DNA from: Actinomycetes bacterium
GTDB lineage: Bacteria > Actinomycetota > Acidimicrobiia > Acidimicrobiales > JAJZJN01
DNA: 40,430 nucleotides
Direction: 5' to 3'
Assembly (NCBI GenBank): GCA_021851165.1
Contig: JAJZJN010000007.1
Coordinates: 1-40,430, forward strand
Shown: positions 21,969-32,065 of the stretch, piece by piece
Numbering within the stretch: the first letter of the stretch is position 1
How the letters are laid out: every line of letters starts with the position of its first letter
Made by a program: the position numbers and the translations under genes
Notes under the pieces: generated by a model
Seen by the model: the letters and a program-made list of their open reading frames with translations, nothing else
Databases searched by the model: none
What the model was told of the DNA's origin: nothing

Positions 21969-24467
21969 CTAGGCCCCGTCACCCAGCTCGTCGCCGGCGC
22001 CGACCACTGCCACCGCCGCCACGCTTTGACCGTCGTCCAGGTTCATCAGGCGCACGCCAGTAGCGTCTCGGCCTTGAGCGGTTATCTCGCGCACCGCCGT
22101 GCGAATAACCACGCCCCCGGTCGATACGAGGAGGATCTCGTCGTCGAGTCTTGCCATGAAGGCTTCCACGACCCTGCCGCGTACCGCTGTGAGACGTATA
22201 GCCCTCACCCCTTGACCTCCACGACCCTGCCGCGTGAAATGCTCGGTCTTGGTCCGCTTCCCATAGCCGGCATCTGTGACTATGACCACGTCGGTATCGG
22301 GTTGGACCACGCCGAACGACACCACTTCGTCACCTGGTCGCAGTCTCATGCCACGGACACCTGCCGCGTCGCGGCCCATCGGGCGAACCTCAGTCTCGGA
22401 AAATCGAATCCCATTGCCGTTACGGCTCACCATCACGAGCTCATCATCGCCCCCAGTCGGCACCACCCGCACCAACTCGTCGCCTGGCTTCAGGGCAATC
22501 GCGATAAAGCCCTCGCGGCGCGACTTGTCGTACTCCGACATGGCAGTCTTCTTCACCTGGCCCGACTTCGTCGCGAACAGGAGGTAGCCACCCGACTCGA
22601 AGTCGCGAGTCGCGACAATCGCCTGGATGCTTTCGTCTGGCTCCAGGGGAAGCAGGTTGACCAGGGCCGTGCCGCGGGCCGTACGCTCTTTCATAGGAAC
22701 CTCGTGAGCCCGAAGACGGTACACACGGCCCCGGTTCGAGAACAGCAGGAGGTATGCATGCGCCGTCGTATGGAGGAGATTGGCGACCAGATCCTCCTCT
22801 TTCAGGCGCGCACCCTGGATGCCCCGACCGCCCCTGCCCTGGGTTCGGAACGCAGCCGCCGATACCGCCTTCACATATCCTGCGCGTGTCATCGTGACGA
22901 CCAGCTCTTCGTCGTCTATCAGGTCCTCCACGCCGAGCTCACCCGGGTCGTGGGTAATCTTCGTCCGACGGGGCTCGGCGTACTTGTCCTTCACCACGCC
23001 GAGCTCCTCGGCTATGACGGCACGAAGCCTCGCCGGATCGCCGAGGATGGCCTCGAGCTCCGCTATCGCCTCGCGAAGCCTCCCCATCTCCTCCTCGAGC
23101 TCGGAACGGCCCAGGCGTGTAAGACGCCCGAGGGTCATATCGAGTATGTGGTTTGCCTGCACCTCGCTGAATCCAAAAGGTGTCGCCATCAGTGCTTCGC
23201 GCGCGGCACTCCGGTCGTCAGAGCTCCGGATCGCCTCAATGACGGCATCGAGCATGTCGATCGCCCTCAACAGCCCCTCGACTATATGCGCACGTTCGCG
23301 GGCTTTACCTAGCCTGTGCTCGGATCGCCTGGCAACAACCTCCACCTGGTGGGCCACATAATGGCCGAGAGCCTGCGCGAGGTTGAGTGTGCGTGGCACC
23401 CCGTCTACCAATGCAACCGTATTCACTCCGAAGCTGGTCTGCATCGGAGTGTGCTTGTACAGATTGTTGAGCACGACATTGGCATTTGCATCACGCTTCA
23501 ACGTGATGACAAGGCGGGTCTGGCGACCAGCCGAGTCATTCTGCGTACCCGATATCCCTTCCAGCTCCCCGGAACGCACGAGATCCGCGATCTTCTTCTC
23601 GATCACCTCGATGGAGGTCTGGTAGGGCACTTCGGTCACAACGATCCTCGTCGTTCCCCGCACCTCGTCCACCTCGGCCACTGCCCTCAACTTCACCGAT
23701 CCTCTGCCGGTCCGGTACGCGTCGAGAATGCCTTGGCGACCAAGCACCAGTGCCCCCGTTGGAAAGTCTGGCCCTTTCACAAAGGCCATTAGCTCGTCCG
23801 GGGTGGAGTCCGGGTGCTCCAGCAGGTGGATCGTGGCGTCCACGATCTCCCCGAGGTTGTGTGGGGGGATGTTCGTGGCCATGCCCACCGCTATTCCCTG
23901 CGACCCGTTCACGAGAAGGTTCGGGAAGCGCGCCGGGAGCACCGACGGCTCTTCCTGGGTGCCGTCATAGTTCGGGATGAAGTCGACTGTGTCCTCGTCT
24001 ATACCCGCCATGAGCTCAAGGGCCAGAGGGGCCAGACGGCACTCGGTGTAGCGCATGGCTGCCGGTCCCTCGTCGGGACCCGTACCACCGAAGTTTCCGT
24101 GCCCGTCGATGAGCGGATGGCGAAGGCTGAAATCCTGAACCATGCGCGCCAGGGCCTCGTAGATCGCACTGTCCCCGTGAGGGTGGTACACGCCCATCAC
24201 GTCACCAACTACGCGAGCACACTTCGTGTGGGGTCGATCCGGCCGGAGGTTCTGGTCGTACATCGAATACAGGATCCGCCGGTGCACCGGCTTCAACCCA
24301 TCCCTCACGTCCGGCAGGGCCCTCGAGACGATGACGGACATGGAGTACTCGAGGCACGAGCGCTCCATCTCCTCTTGGATCTCGATCGGCTCGATCGATC
24401 CTGACGGGGGAGGCGCTGCCGCGCCGCCACTTCCGATCCCCGAGCCGCTATTGCCCTTCATAGCCAT
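21969..24467 (-). CDS. gyrA: DNA gyrase subunit A
   Basis: An 832-residue gyrase A subunit that cuts and rejoins DNA with GyrB to introduce negative supercoils. The breakage-reunion domain has ARVVGDVMGVYHPHGDSAIY near residues 84-103 and the catalytic tyrosine in AAMRYTECRLAP. The GyrA box is QGRGGRGIQG near residue 545, followed by the six-bladed C-terminal DNA-wrapping domain. The quinolone-determining positions read Ser (as in E. coli, where mycobacteria have Ala) and Glu (usually Asp). The N-terminus has a Gly/Ser-rich extension of about 20 residues. It is the last gene of the dnaA-to-gyrA series, 81 nt after gyrB. Confidence 0.97.
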   Translation of the reverse strand: MAMKGNSGSGIGSGGAAAPPPSGSIEPIEIQEEMERSCLEYSMSVIVSRALPDVRDGLKPVHRRILYSMYDQNLRPDRPHTKCARVVGDVMGVYHPHGDSAIYEALARMVQDFSLRHPLIDGHGNFGGTGPDEGPAAMRYTECRLAPLALELMAGIDEDTVDFIPNYDGTQEEPSVLPARFPNLLVNGSQGIAVGMATNIPPHNLGEIVDATIHLLEHPDSTPDELMAFVKGPDFPTGALVLGRQGILDAYRTGRGSVKLRAVAEVDEVRGTTRIVVTEVPYQTSIEVIEKKIADLVRSGELEGISGTQNDSAGRQTRLVITLKRDANANVVLNNLYKHTPMQTSFGVNTVALVDGVPRTLNLAQALGHYVAHQVEVVARRSEHRLGKARERAHIVEGLLRAIDMLDAVIEAIRSSDDRSAAREALMATPFGFSEVQANHILDMTLGRLTRLGRSELEEEMGRLREAIAELEAILGDPARLRAVIAEELGVVKDKYAEPRRTKITHDPGELGVEDLIDDEELVVTMTRAGYVKAVSAAAFRTQGRGGRGIQGARLKEEDLVANLLHTTAHAYLLLFSNRGRVYRLRAHEVPMKERTARGTALVNLLPLEPDESIQAIVATRDFESGGYLLFATKSGQVKKTAMSEYDKSRREGFIAIALKPGDELVRVVPTGGDDELVMVSRNGNGIRFSETEVRPMGRDAAGVRGMRLRPGDEVVSFGVVQPDTDVVIVTDAGYGKRTKTEHFTRQGRGGQGVRAIRLTAVRGRVVEAFMARLDDEILLVSTGGVVIRTAVREITAQGRDATGVRLMNLDDGQSVAAVAVVGAGDELGDGA

Positions 24468-24548
24468 CGCTTCGCCGTTCCCTCGCTCGTCACCCTGTCC
24501 TGCCGCCTGCTCAGCCCATAGGTACCCACCACTCCGCCTCGCCCGCCA

Positions 24549-26513
<1,965 letters not shown>

Positions 26514-26595
26514 TCAAATGCGGTTCTATAGGGGAGGGACCCACCTGAGCGCCCTCACCACCGGTGACGTCGCTCGGATGGTTCCAATGCGGTCC

Positions 26596-26625
26596 ATTGT
26601 ACCAGGAGGGTCCTTCTCCTGATAA
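26596..26625 (-). promoter_or_regulatory. Putative gyrB promoter
   Basis: On the minus strand TTATCA (26625-26620) and TACAAT (26601-26596) are separated by 18 bp, about 95 bp upstream of the gyrB start and just after the DUF721 gene. This suggests gyrB-gyrA can be transcribed separately from dnaA-recF. Supercoil-sensitive control is typical of gyr genes but cannot be read here. Confidence 0.4.
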
Positions 26626-26637
26626 TGACCCGGGTTG

Positions 26638-27024
26638 TCAGGCCTTCACCGTGATCCGCATGTTCTTCGGAGCCGGCTCCGGGTCGCACATCTCGGCCAG
26701 CCGCGCCATCACCTGTGGGGCGATTCTTCGCGCCTGGGTAGCCCAGGCCGGATGATCTGCCGTCACTACCAGGGTCTCCCCTTCTATCAACTTCGGCTGT
26801 ACATGGGCGGCCACCGCCTCGCCCACCACCGTGTCCCACTTGGAGAACACCACCGAGAGAACTCCGGGGCCACCCGCCCCGAGCCTCTTCGCCAGCACCC
26901 CGAGCGATCTGCTGAGCGGAGCTGGTTCACTGGCAACGGCGGGCCCTGGTCGAGTCATGTAGATCATGTCCGGACCGGGCCTGATCTGGTCGTAACCTCG
27001 GGATCGTGGGTATAATCCGCTCAC
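26638..27024 (-). CDS. DUF721 / DciA-like protein
   Basis: A 128-residue protein with a disordered N-terminus (about 1-35) and the DUF721 domain from about residue 37. Markers are the central VVFSKWDTVVGEAVAAHVQP followed by LVVTADHPAWATQARRIAP. In bacteria lacking DnaC, DUF721/DciA proteins help load the DnaB helicase at replication. Its position between recF and gyrB is the standard actinobacterial one (as Rv0004 in M. tuberculosis). The GTG start overlaps the recF stop (GTGA), indicating coupling. Confidence 0.85.
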   Translation of the reverse strand: MSGLYPRSRGYDQIRPGPDMIYMTRPGPAVASEPAPLSRSLGVLAKRLGAGGPGVLSVVFSKWDTVVGEAVAAHVQPKLIEGETLVVTADHPAWATQARRIAPQVMARLAEMCDPEPAPKNMRITVKA

Positions 27025-28112
27025 AGAAGACCTCGCGATCTGCCCAGGTCGATTCCCGTCACATCCACCACCGTAGCTTCCGGCAGATCCTTCGGTGGGT
27101 CCACCGCCGACGTCAGCATGACCTGACCAGGCGGCAGCGAATGCATGAGTGCATGGGCACGCGAGTAATCCAGCTCGGACAATACGTCATCGAGCAGCAG
27201 CACCGGCGGCTCCTCACCAGCTGCACTAGCCACACTATGTGCAGCCAGCCGCAACGCCATTGCCATACAGCGCTGCTCCCCTTGCGAGGCGTGGGTCCTG
27301 GCAGGCCTGCCATCGAGGAGCACTTCGACCTCGTCGCGATGGGGACCTGCTCCGGTCGACTGGCGCCTCAGGTCATCCTCCCTTCTGGATGCAAGAACCG
27401 ATGCCAACTCGCCATCCCACGACCTGCGATACCTGAGCCCCACGACATTGGGAGCTCCTGACAGACGCGAGTATGTCTCGCTCACGAGTGGCACCATGTG
27501 CTGCGCCAATGCTTCACGAGCCTCGACAAGAGCCTCTCCTGCCGACGCCAGGCGGGCGTCCCATACATCCAGTGTGCTGTCGAGATCGGCGACCTTGTGC
27601 CAACCAGCCTGGCGCAACAGCGACGCTCTTTGGCGCAATACGCGGTCCACCTCCGCCACGAGGGACTCCATCCTGGGCATCTGGTTGATCAGTACCTCGT
27701 CGAGGAAATCCCTCCGATCCGCCGGCCCACCCTGGACGAGACGGAGATCGTCAGGCGAGAACACCGAAACCCTGAGCACTCCAGCCACATCCGCTCGGTT
27801 GCGTGCCGTCCTGCCGTTCAAACGCGTCCGGCTCGACCCGCTGGTCGGTATCTCTCCTCCTAGAGTGGAGGTGGTGGTGCGGCTCACTATGTGGGCCATC
27901 GCTATCGCCCTGTCCGCTCCATCGCGAATCATCGCCTCGCGCGACGACGACCGGAACGACTTCTGCGTCGCCAGCCATGCTATGGCCTCCAGCAGGGACG
28001 TCTTTCCTGTTCCATTGGGGCCCTTGAACACGGTCAACCCCTCGGGGTCGGGGTCCACGGACACCCCTTTGAAGCACCTGAAGTCGGTCAGCTGCAGGTT
28101 TGAAACTGCCAC
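27021..28112 (-). CDS. recF: DNA replication and repair protein RecF
   Basis: A 363-residue SMC-like ATPase that with RecO and RecR loads RecA at single-strand gaps. Walker A GPNGTGKTS lies near residues 31-39, with QLTDFRCF at the N-terminus. The ABC signature region is HASQGEQRCMAMALRLA near 266-282, and Walker B is PVLLLDDVLSELD near 300-312. Start GTG at 28112, 34 nt after dnaN; it overlaps the DUF721 gene. Confidence 0.95.
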   Translation of the reverse strand: MAVSNLQLTDFRCFKGVSVDPDPEGLTVFKGPNGTGKTSLLEAIAWLATQKSFRSSSREAMIRDGADRAIAMAHIVSRTTTSTLGGEIPTSGSSRTRLNGRTARNRADVAGVLRVSVFSPDDLRLVQGGPADRRDFLDEVLINQMPRMESLVAEVDRVLRQRASLLRQAGWHKVADLDSTLDVWDARLASAGEALVEAREALAQHMVPLVSETYSRLSGAPNVVGLRYRRSWDGELASVLASRREDDLRRQSTGAGPHRDEVEVLLDGRPARTHASQGEQRCMAMALRLAAHSVASAAGEEPPVLLLDDVLSELDYSRAHALMHSLPPGQVMLTSAVDPPKDLPEATVVDVTGIDLGRSRGLL

Positions 28113-28146
28113 GCCGTCGTGAAGCCTATGTTGGACACCACGCTGA

Positions 28147-29259
28147 TCACGATACTCGTACCGGCATCAGCAGGTATCGGTAATCGTCGTGAGTGGGAGA
28201 TCGAACGGTAGCCGGCTTCGAGGTGTCAACGGTCTCGATGACCACCTCGTCGCCCATGACAGCTTCGACGCCATCGATGAGATAACTGGGGTTGAACGCC
28301 ACGGTTAGCTCGTCACCCTCGAAGTCGGCGTCCACGTCTTCACTCGCGTGGCCTACCTCCTGTGTGACGACGGTCAACTCGACACCTCCAGGCCTCATCG
28401 CCAAGCGGACTGCCGTGGTGTTGTCACGAACGAGAAGACGTACGCGCCGGAGCGCGTCGAGCAGGCTGTCCTTGCCGGCCCGTAGGACGTTCGGATACGC
28501 CGGGGGTACGAGCTGCCTGTAGTCGGGGAACTTTCCCTCCAGTAACCGCGTGCTCACCGTGACCCCTTTGATAGTGAAGGTAGCTTCGAGGTCACCTACA
28601 GCAAATCCGACATCGTGGTCGGCCTTCCCCGACATCGACGGGAGAAGTCTTTGTAGCTCGGTTAATGCACGCGCCGGGATCAGGATCTGGTCAGTTCCCT
28701 CCGGCAGTGGGTGAGCTCCGTGGATATCGCGAAACGCAAGGCGATAGGAGTCGGTTGCCACCATCCGGATTCCGTCACCTTCGGCGGCAACCAGGATCCC
28801 TGTGAGCAGCGGACGGGTATCGTCTGTCGAAGCTGCCCTGATCACCTGGCGTAACGCGTCCAGAAGCCCTGAGGATGTGATGGTGGTGCTTGATCCACCT
28901 GGCGGCGAGAGAACCGGGTAATCCCCGACCGGAATGGTCCGCACCACGAAACGTGATCGAGCTGCAGATATGGCCAGATCGTCCTCCGTCGACTCCACCG
29001 TGACGGCTCCCGGTTCCATAGACCTGACAATGTCGGCTACCAGGCGCGCTGGTGCCACACAACGTCCGTCGTCAAGTCCGATCGCCTCGATACCGACACG
29101 GATGGTCATGTCGAGATCTGTGCCTACGACAACCATGTCGTTACCTGAGATCTCGATCAGCAACCCTGCCAGCACGGGCGAGGTGGTTCTGGTGGAGACA
29201 GCCCTACCGGCAGTGGTCAGAGCCTCGTAGAGGCTGTCGCGCTCACAGCGAAACTTCAC
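28147..29259 (-). CDS. dnaN: DNA polymerase III sliding clamp (beta subunit)
   Basis: A 370-residue beta clamp that forms a dimer ring around DNA and tethers the polymerase. The family start MKFRCERDSLYEAL is given by the GTG at 29259, with GAGAGGAAGGG at proper spacing. The ORF track TTG at 29265 would sit on top of that site. Three repeated clamp domains follow, and the C-terminal hydrophobic pocket ends YRYLLMPVR as in other clamps. It is separated from dnaA by the repeat-bearing origin gap. Confidence 0.96.
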   Translation of the reverse strand: MKFRCERDSLYEALTTAGRAVSTRTTSPVLAGLLIEISGNDMVVVGTDLDMTIRVGIEAIGLDDGRCVAPARLVADIVRSMEPGAVTVESTEDDLAISAARSRFVVRTIPVGDYPVLSPPGGSSTTITSSGLLDALRQVIRAASTDDTRPLLTGILVAAEGDGIRMVATDSYRLAFRDIHGAHPLPEGTDQILIPARALTELQRLLPSMSGKADHDVGFAVGDLEATFTIKGVTVSTRLLEGKFPDYRQLVPPAYPNVLRAGKDSLLDALRRVRLLVRDNTTAVRLAMRPGGVELTVVTQEVGHASEDVDADFEGDELTVAFNPSYLIDGVEAVMGDEVVIETVDTSKPATVRSPTHDDYRYLLMPVRVS

Positions 29260-29496
29260 TCCCAACCCTTCCTCTCTAATTATTCAAGATTTTGCAGTAG
29301 TGGTAATAAGGGGTGTGGATTGTGTACAGACTGCCATATTCCCTGGTGGTGACAGAAATAGGCATCCACCGGCAACCCACTGTCTTCCACAGCGTCGCAG
29401 ACAGGAGAGGTGAACCTCGCCAATGATCCACCGGCAACCCACTGTCTTCCACAGCGTCGCAGACAGGCAATCCCCAGGTTTTCACACCGGTAAGAC
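29260..29496. other. dnaA-dnaN intergenic region, candidate oriC
   Basis: A 237-bp gene-free gap in the canonical origin position. It contains an AT-rich stretch next to dnaN (CTAATTATTCAAGATTTTGC), one TGTGGATTG motif at 29314-29322, and two perfect 42-bp repeats each bearing TCTTCCACA. The 74-residue ORF across it is not gene-like. Origin function is inferred from position and motif clustering. Confidence 0.6.
29364..29467. repeat. Two perfect 42-bp direct repeats in the dnaA-dnaN gap
   Basis: The 42-bp unit beginning ATCCACCGGCAACCCACTGT and ending GCAGACAGG occurs at 29364-29405 and 29426-29467, offset 62 bp. Each copy holds TCTTCCACA and ATCCACC, both related to the DnaA box core TCCACA. 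Confidence 0.9.
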
Positions 29497-30951
29497 TCAC
29501 GTGTTGGCCTTGATTCTCAAGATCAACTCGGTTACCTGGTCGTAGATCTGACGACGCTCCTTCATCAACGAGCCGATCTTCTCCACCGCGTGCATCACCG
29601 TCGTGTGGTCGCGTCCGCCGAATTCTCGAGCTATCGCTGGGTACGAGAAGTCTGTCAGCTCACGAAACACGTACATGCCGATCTGGCGTGCCGTTACAAG
29701 CGGGCGCCTACGGCTAGCTCCACACAGCTCGTCAACGGTGAAGCCAAACATCGCCGAGGTGTTGTCGAGGATGATCGCCGGGGTAACCCGCTTGGGCTGA
29801 CCTGCGGAGACGATGTCGGACAGAACCAACTCCGCCAGGTCACGGTCGAGAGGCTGCCTGTTCAGGCTGGCGTAGGCTGTAACGCGGATGAGCGCCCCCT
29901 CGAGCTCGCGAATGTTGTCCTTCACGTGAGTGGCAATGAACTCCAGGACCTCTGGCGGGACGGGTACCGCCTCGCGATCAGCTTTGTCCCGGAGTATCGC
30001 GAGCCTGGTCTCGAGCTCTGGTGGTTGGACCTCTGTTATGAGCCCAGACAGGAAGCGGCTACGCAACCTGTCCTCCAGCGTGGCGATCGACTTGGGTGAC
30101 CGGTCGGAGGTGAGGACGATCTGCCGGGATGCCCCGTAGAGGTGATTGAAGGTGTGGAAGAACTCTTCCTGAAGCTGCTCCTTGCCCTCCATGAACTGGA
30201 CGTCGTCGATGAGAAGAACGTCGCAGTCACGGTAGCGGCGTTTGAACGATCCGGTGGTGTTGTTCCTGATGGCATCCACGAACTCGTTCATGAACGTCTC
30301 GGTCGAAACGTAACGGATGTGTCGACCGGCGAAGTTCTCGTGGACGTAGTTGCCAATGGCGTGAAGTAAGTGGGTCTTGCCCAGGCCGGCGTCACCATGA
30401 ACGAACAACGGGTTGTAGGAGCGCGCCGGGGCTTCGGCAACCGCCAGCGCTGCCGCATGGGCGAAGCGATTGGACGAGCCGATCACAAAGGAGTCGAAGG
30501 TGTAGCGCGAGTCGATTCCCTGAGGCGCTGGATGATTGTGGCGGCTCGCGTCGGTGGAATGAGATCGACTCTGGTGTGATTCGGGCTGCTCCCGGGCCCC
30601 ACCTTGATCGGGGCTGCTCCCGGGCCCCACCGGATATTCGCGCGGAGAGTATCGAGATCCAGAGAGGACCACTTCTGGTTCTGCCTCGGGGGCGGAGGCT
30701 GGGGAGGCAAGGACATGGAGGGACACGTTGATCTCCCGACCAGCCACCTCGGACGCCGCTGCTGCTATGAGACCGATGAAGCGGGATTCCACCCTGTCGC
30801 GCACGAGCGTGCTCGGAACACCCACCACGAGACGGTCTCCAGTCACAGACACGAGCACCAGACCAGATAGCCAGGTGCGCCAGGTGCCGTCGGAAACCTG
30901 TTCTCGCAGGGTGTCCGTACATTGATTCCACAGGTATTCTATGTCGTTCAC
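29497..30951 (-). CDS. dnaA: Chromosomal replication initiator DnaA
   Basis: A 484-residue initiator ATPase that binds DnaA boxes and opens oriC. Domain I is residues 1-80 and domain II a disordered linker to about 145. Domain III carries Walker [12 protein letters not shown] near 186-196 and Walker B LLIDDVQF; domain IV has the DNA-binding signature [15 protein letters not shown] near 448-462. The linker contains a 21-bp repeat (28-bp period) read in two different frames. The GTG start at 30951 is followed by a normal domain I ([10 protein letters not shown]). Paired DnaA-box-like motifs upstream suggest autoregulation. Confidence 0.97.
   Translation of the reverse strand: MNDIEYLWNQCTDTLREQVSDGTWRTWLSGLVLVSVTGDRLVVGVPSTLVRDRVESRFIGLIAAAASEVAGREINVSLHVLASPASAPEAEPEVVLSGSRYSPREYPVGPGSSPDQGGAREQPESHQSRSHSTDASRHNHPAPQGIDSRYTFDSFVIGSSNRFAHAAALAVAEAPARSYNPLFVHGDAGLGKTHLLHAIGNYVHENFAGRHIRYVSTETFMNEFVDAIRNNTTGSFKRRYRDCDVLLIDDVQFMEGKEQLQEEFFHTFNHLYGASRQIVLTSDRSPKSIATLEDRLRSRFLSGLITEVQPPELETRLAILRDKADREAVPVPPEVLEFIATHVKDNIRELEGALIRVTAYASLNRQPLDRDLAELVLSDIVSAGQPKRVTPAIILDNTSAMFGFTVDELCGASRRRPLVTARQIGMYVFRELTDFSYPAIAREFGGRDHTTVMHAVEKIGSLMKERRQIYDQVTELILRIKANT
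30583..30631 (-). repeat. 21-bp direct repeat (28-bp period) in the dnaA linker
   Basis: GGGCTGCTCCCGGGCCCCAC C occurs at 30583-30603 and 30611-30631. Because 28 is not a multiple of three, the two copies are read in different frames (VGPGSSP and GGAREQP). Confidence 0.9.
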
Positions 30952-31315
30952 CTGGGTTTACACCCTTCGCTAAGAAAGCTCGTCCACAAGACAATCCACA
31001 GGTGTGGATTGCGCGACCAGCTCCGTTGCGGCGCAAAGGCCCACCAATTGTCGCTGGATAACCATGTATGCTCGCCGCCTCGCCGCCAGCTGGTCGGCCA
31101 GGTGCCAGCCTCCGAACGGTACACCCCGAGCGCTCGCGCTGCTAGCGCCCATGGAACCGCCACCAGTGCCGATCTGTCGACGGGGACGACCCGGCTGGTG
31201 GCAAGCTTCCATTCTGGCGTAGGATTGCGGTCTTGAAGCCTCGGCCGCGGCTTGGCGTCGGAGGATTGTCGAAAGCCGGGCAAGCATACGGCCCCGTACG
31301 GACGAGAGAGACACA
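30952..31315. other. dnaA-rpmH divergent intergenic region with DnaA-box-like motifs
   Basis: A 364-bp gap between divergent dnaA and rpmH. TCGTCCACA lies at 30980-30988; a perfect inverted pair CAATCCACA-GG-TGTGGATTG lies at 30992-31011; a weaker TGGATAACC is near 31052. CAATCCACA is the same 9-mer found in the dnaA-dnaN gap. The motifs begin about 30 bp from the dnaA start, suiting autoregulation or a second origin module. Promoters for both genes must be here, but none is clear. Confidence 0.6.
30980..31011. promoter_or_regulatory. Cluster of three DnaA-box-like sites upstream of dnaA
   Basis: TCGTCCACA followed by the back-to-back inverted pair CAATCCACA/TGTGGATTG. All keep the TCCACA core of actinobacterial DnaA boxes (TTGTCCACA). 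Binding is inferred. Confidence 0.6.
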
Positions 31316-31450
31316 GTGAAGCGAACGTTCCAGCCCAACACGCGTAAGCGGGCGAAGACCCACGGTTTCCGGCATCGGATGTCCAGTCGCGCCGGGCGCG
31401 CGATCATCCGGGCTCGACGGGCCAGGGGTCGCCAACGCCTGTCCGCTTGA
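31316..31450 (+). CDS. rpmH: 50S ribosomal protein L34
   Basis: A 44-residue protein too short for the ORF track: [20 protein letters not shown] followed by [18 protein letters not shown] and ending QRLSA. This is the complete L34 pattern, a basic protein of the large ribosomal subunit. GTG start at 31316 with GACGAGAGAG upstream. First gene of the rpmH-rnpA-yidD-yidC-jag-rsmG series. Confidence 0.98.
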   Translation: MKRTFQPNTRKRAKTHGFRHRMSSRAGRAIIRARRARGRQRLSA

Positions 31451-31466
31451 ACACGAGCGGGCCGAG

Positions 31467-31796
31467 GTGACCTGGCGAATTCGGGACAGGAGGACCTTCG
31501 AGCAACTGAGGAGGTCTGGCCGGAGGAGCTGGGTGGGGCCGGTTGGTGTCACGTATTGCTCTCTGCCGGATGCACATGTGCCGCAAGTCGCATATGCGAT
31601 CGGGAGGAAGGTCGGAAGCGCCGTAGTTCGCAATCGGCTCCGCCGACGCCTGAGAGAGGTGACCAGACGGTTGGCACCCGAGATGGCGCCGGGGGCATAC
31701 CTGGTGACGGCCTCGCGTGAAGCGTGTTCGATGAGATTCGAGGAATTGACCATGACGGTATCCAGAGCGATGGGCTCGGCGTGCGCCGCTCGGTGA
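31467..31796 (+). CDS. rnpA: Ribonuclease P protein component
   Basis: A 109-residue basic protein that helps the RNase P RNA cut tRNA precursors. The family pattern is clear: [15 protein letters not shown] at the N-terminus, [20 protein letters not shown] near 43-62 (the RNR motif), then [14 protein letters not shown] and the terminal helix. The GTG at 31467 lies 17 nt after rpmH, and the stop overlaps a possible yidD GTG start (GTGA). Confidence 0.93.
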   Translation: MTWRIRDRRTFEQLRRSGRRSWVGPVGVTYCSLPDAHVPQVAYAIGRKVGSAVVRNRLRRRLREVTRRLAPEMAPGAYLVTASREACSMRFEELTMTVSRAMGSACAAR

Positions 31797-32065
31797 CCAC
31801 CGCGGAAGCGCCATCTGGCGAAAACACCACGGGGATGGCCGTGAGAATGGCCGTTCTGGGTGTCAAGGCTTATCAGAGACTTCGTTCCGGCAGGCCGTCG
31901 CCGTGCAGATATTGGCCGACCTGCTCAGCGTACGCGGTCGAAGCTATGGAACTACACGGTTTATTCCGAGGTGGTTGGCTTGCTATCCGACGTGTAGCTA
32001 GGTGCCAACCATGGGGTGGCCACGGTGTTGATCCGGTTCCAACCCCGAAGGAGGCTCGGCGATGA
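31793..32065 (+). CDS. yidD: Membrane protein insertion efficiency factor YidD
   Basis: A small protein that aids YidC-dependent membrane insertion. The family core is [20 protein letters not shown] then [20 protein letters not shown] and [17 protein letters not shown], with the three conserved cysteines. Two starts are plausible: GTG 31793 overlapping the rnpA stop (90 residues) or ATG 31835 (76 residues, closer to the family length); neither has a strong ribosome-binding site. The ORF track start at 31724 lies inside rnpA. The stop overlaps the yidC ATG. Confidence 0.9.
   Translation: MTTAEAPSGENTTGMAVRMAVLGVKAYQRLRSGRPSPCRYWPTCSAYAVEAMELHGLFRGGWLAIRRVARCQPWGGHGVDPVPTPKEARR

Noticed and set aside
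22026-23312. 428-residue plus-strand ORF
   Set aside because: It lies entirely opposite gyrA and is a high-GC antisense shadow with no family features.
29276-29500. 74-residue ORF in the dnaA-dnaN gap
   Set aside because: It consists mostly of the 42-bp repeats read twice; no protein character.
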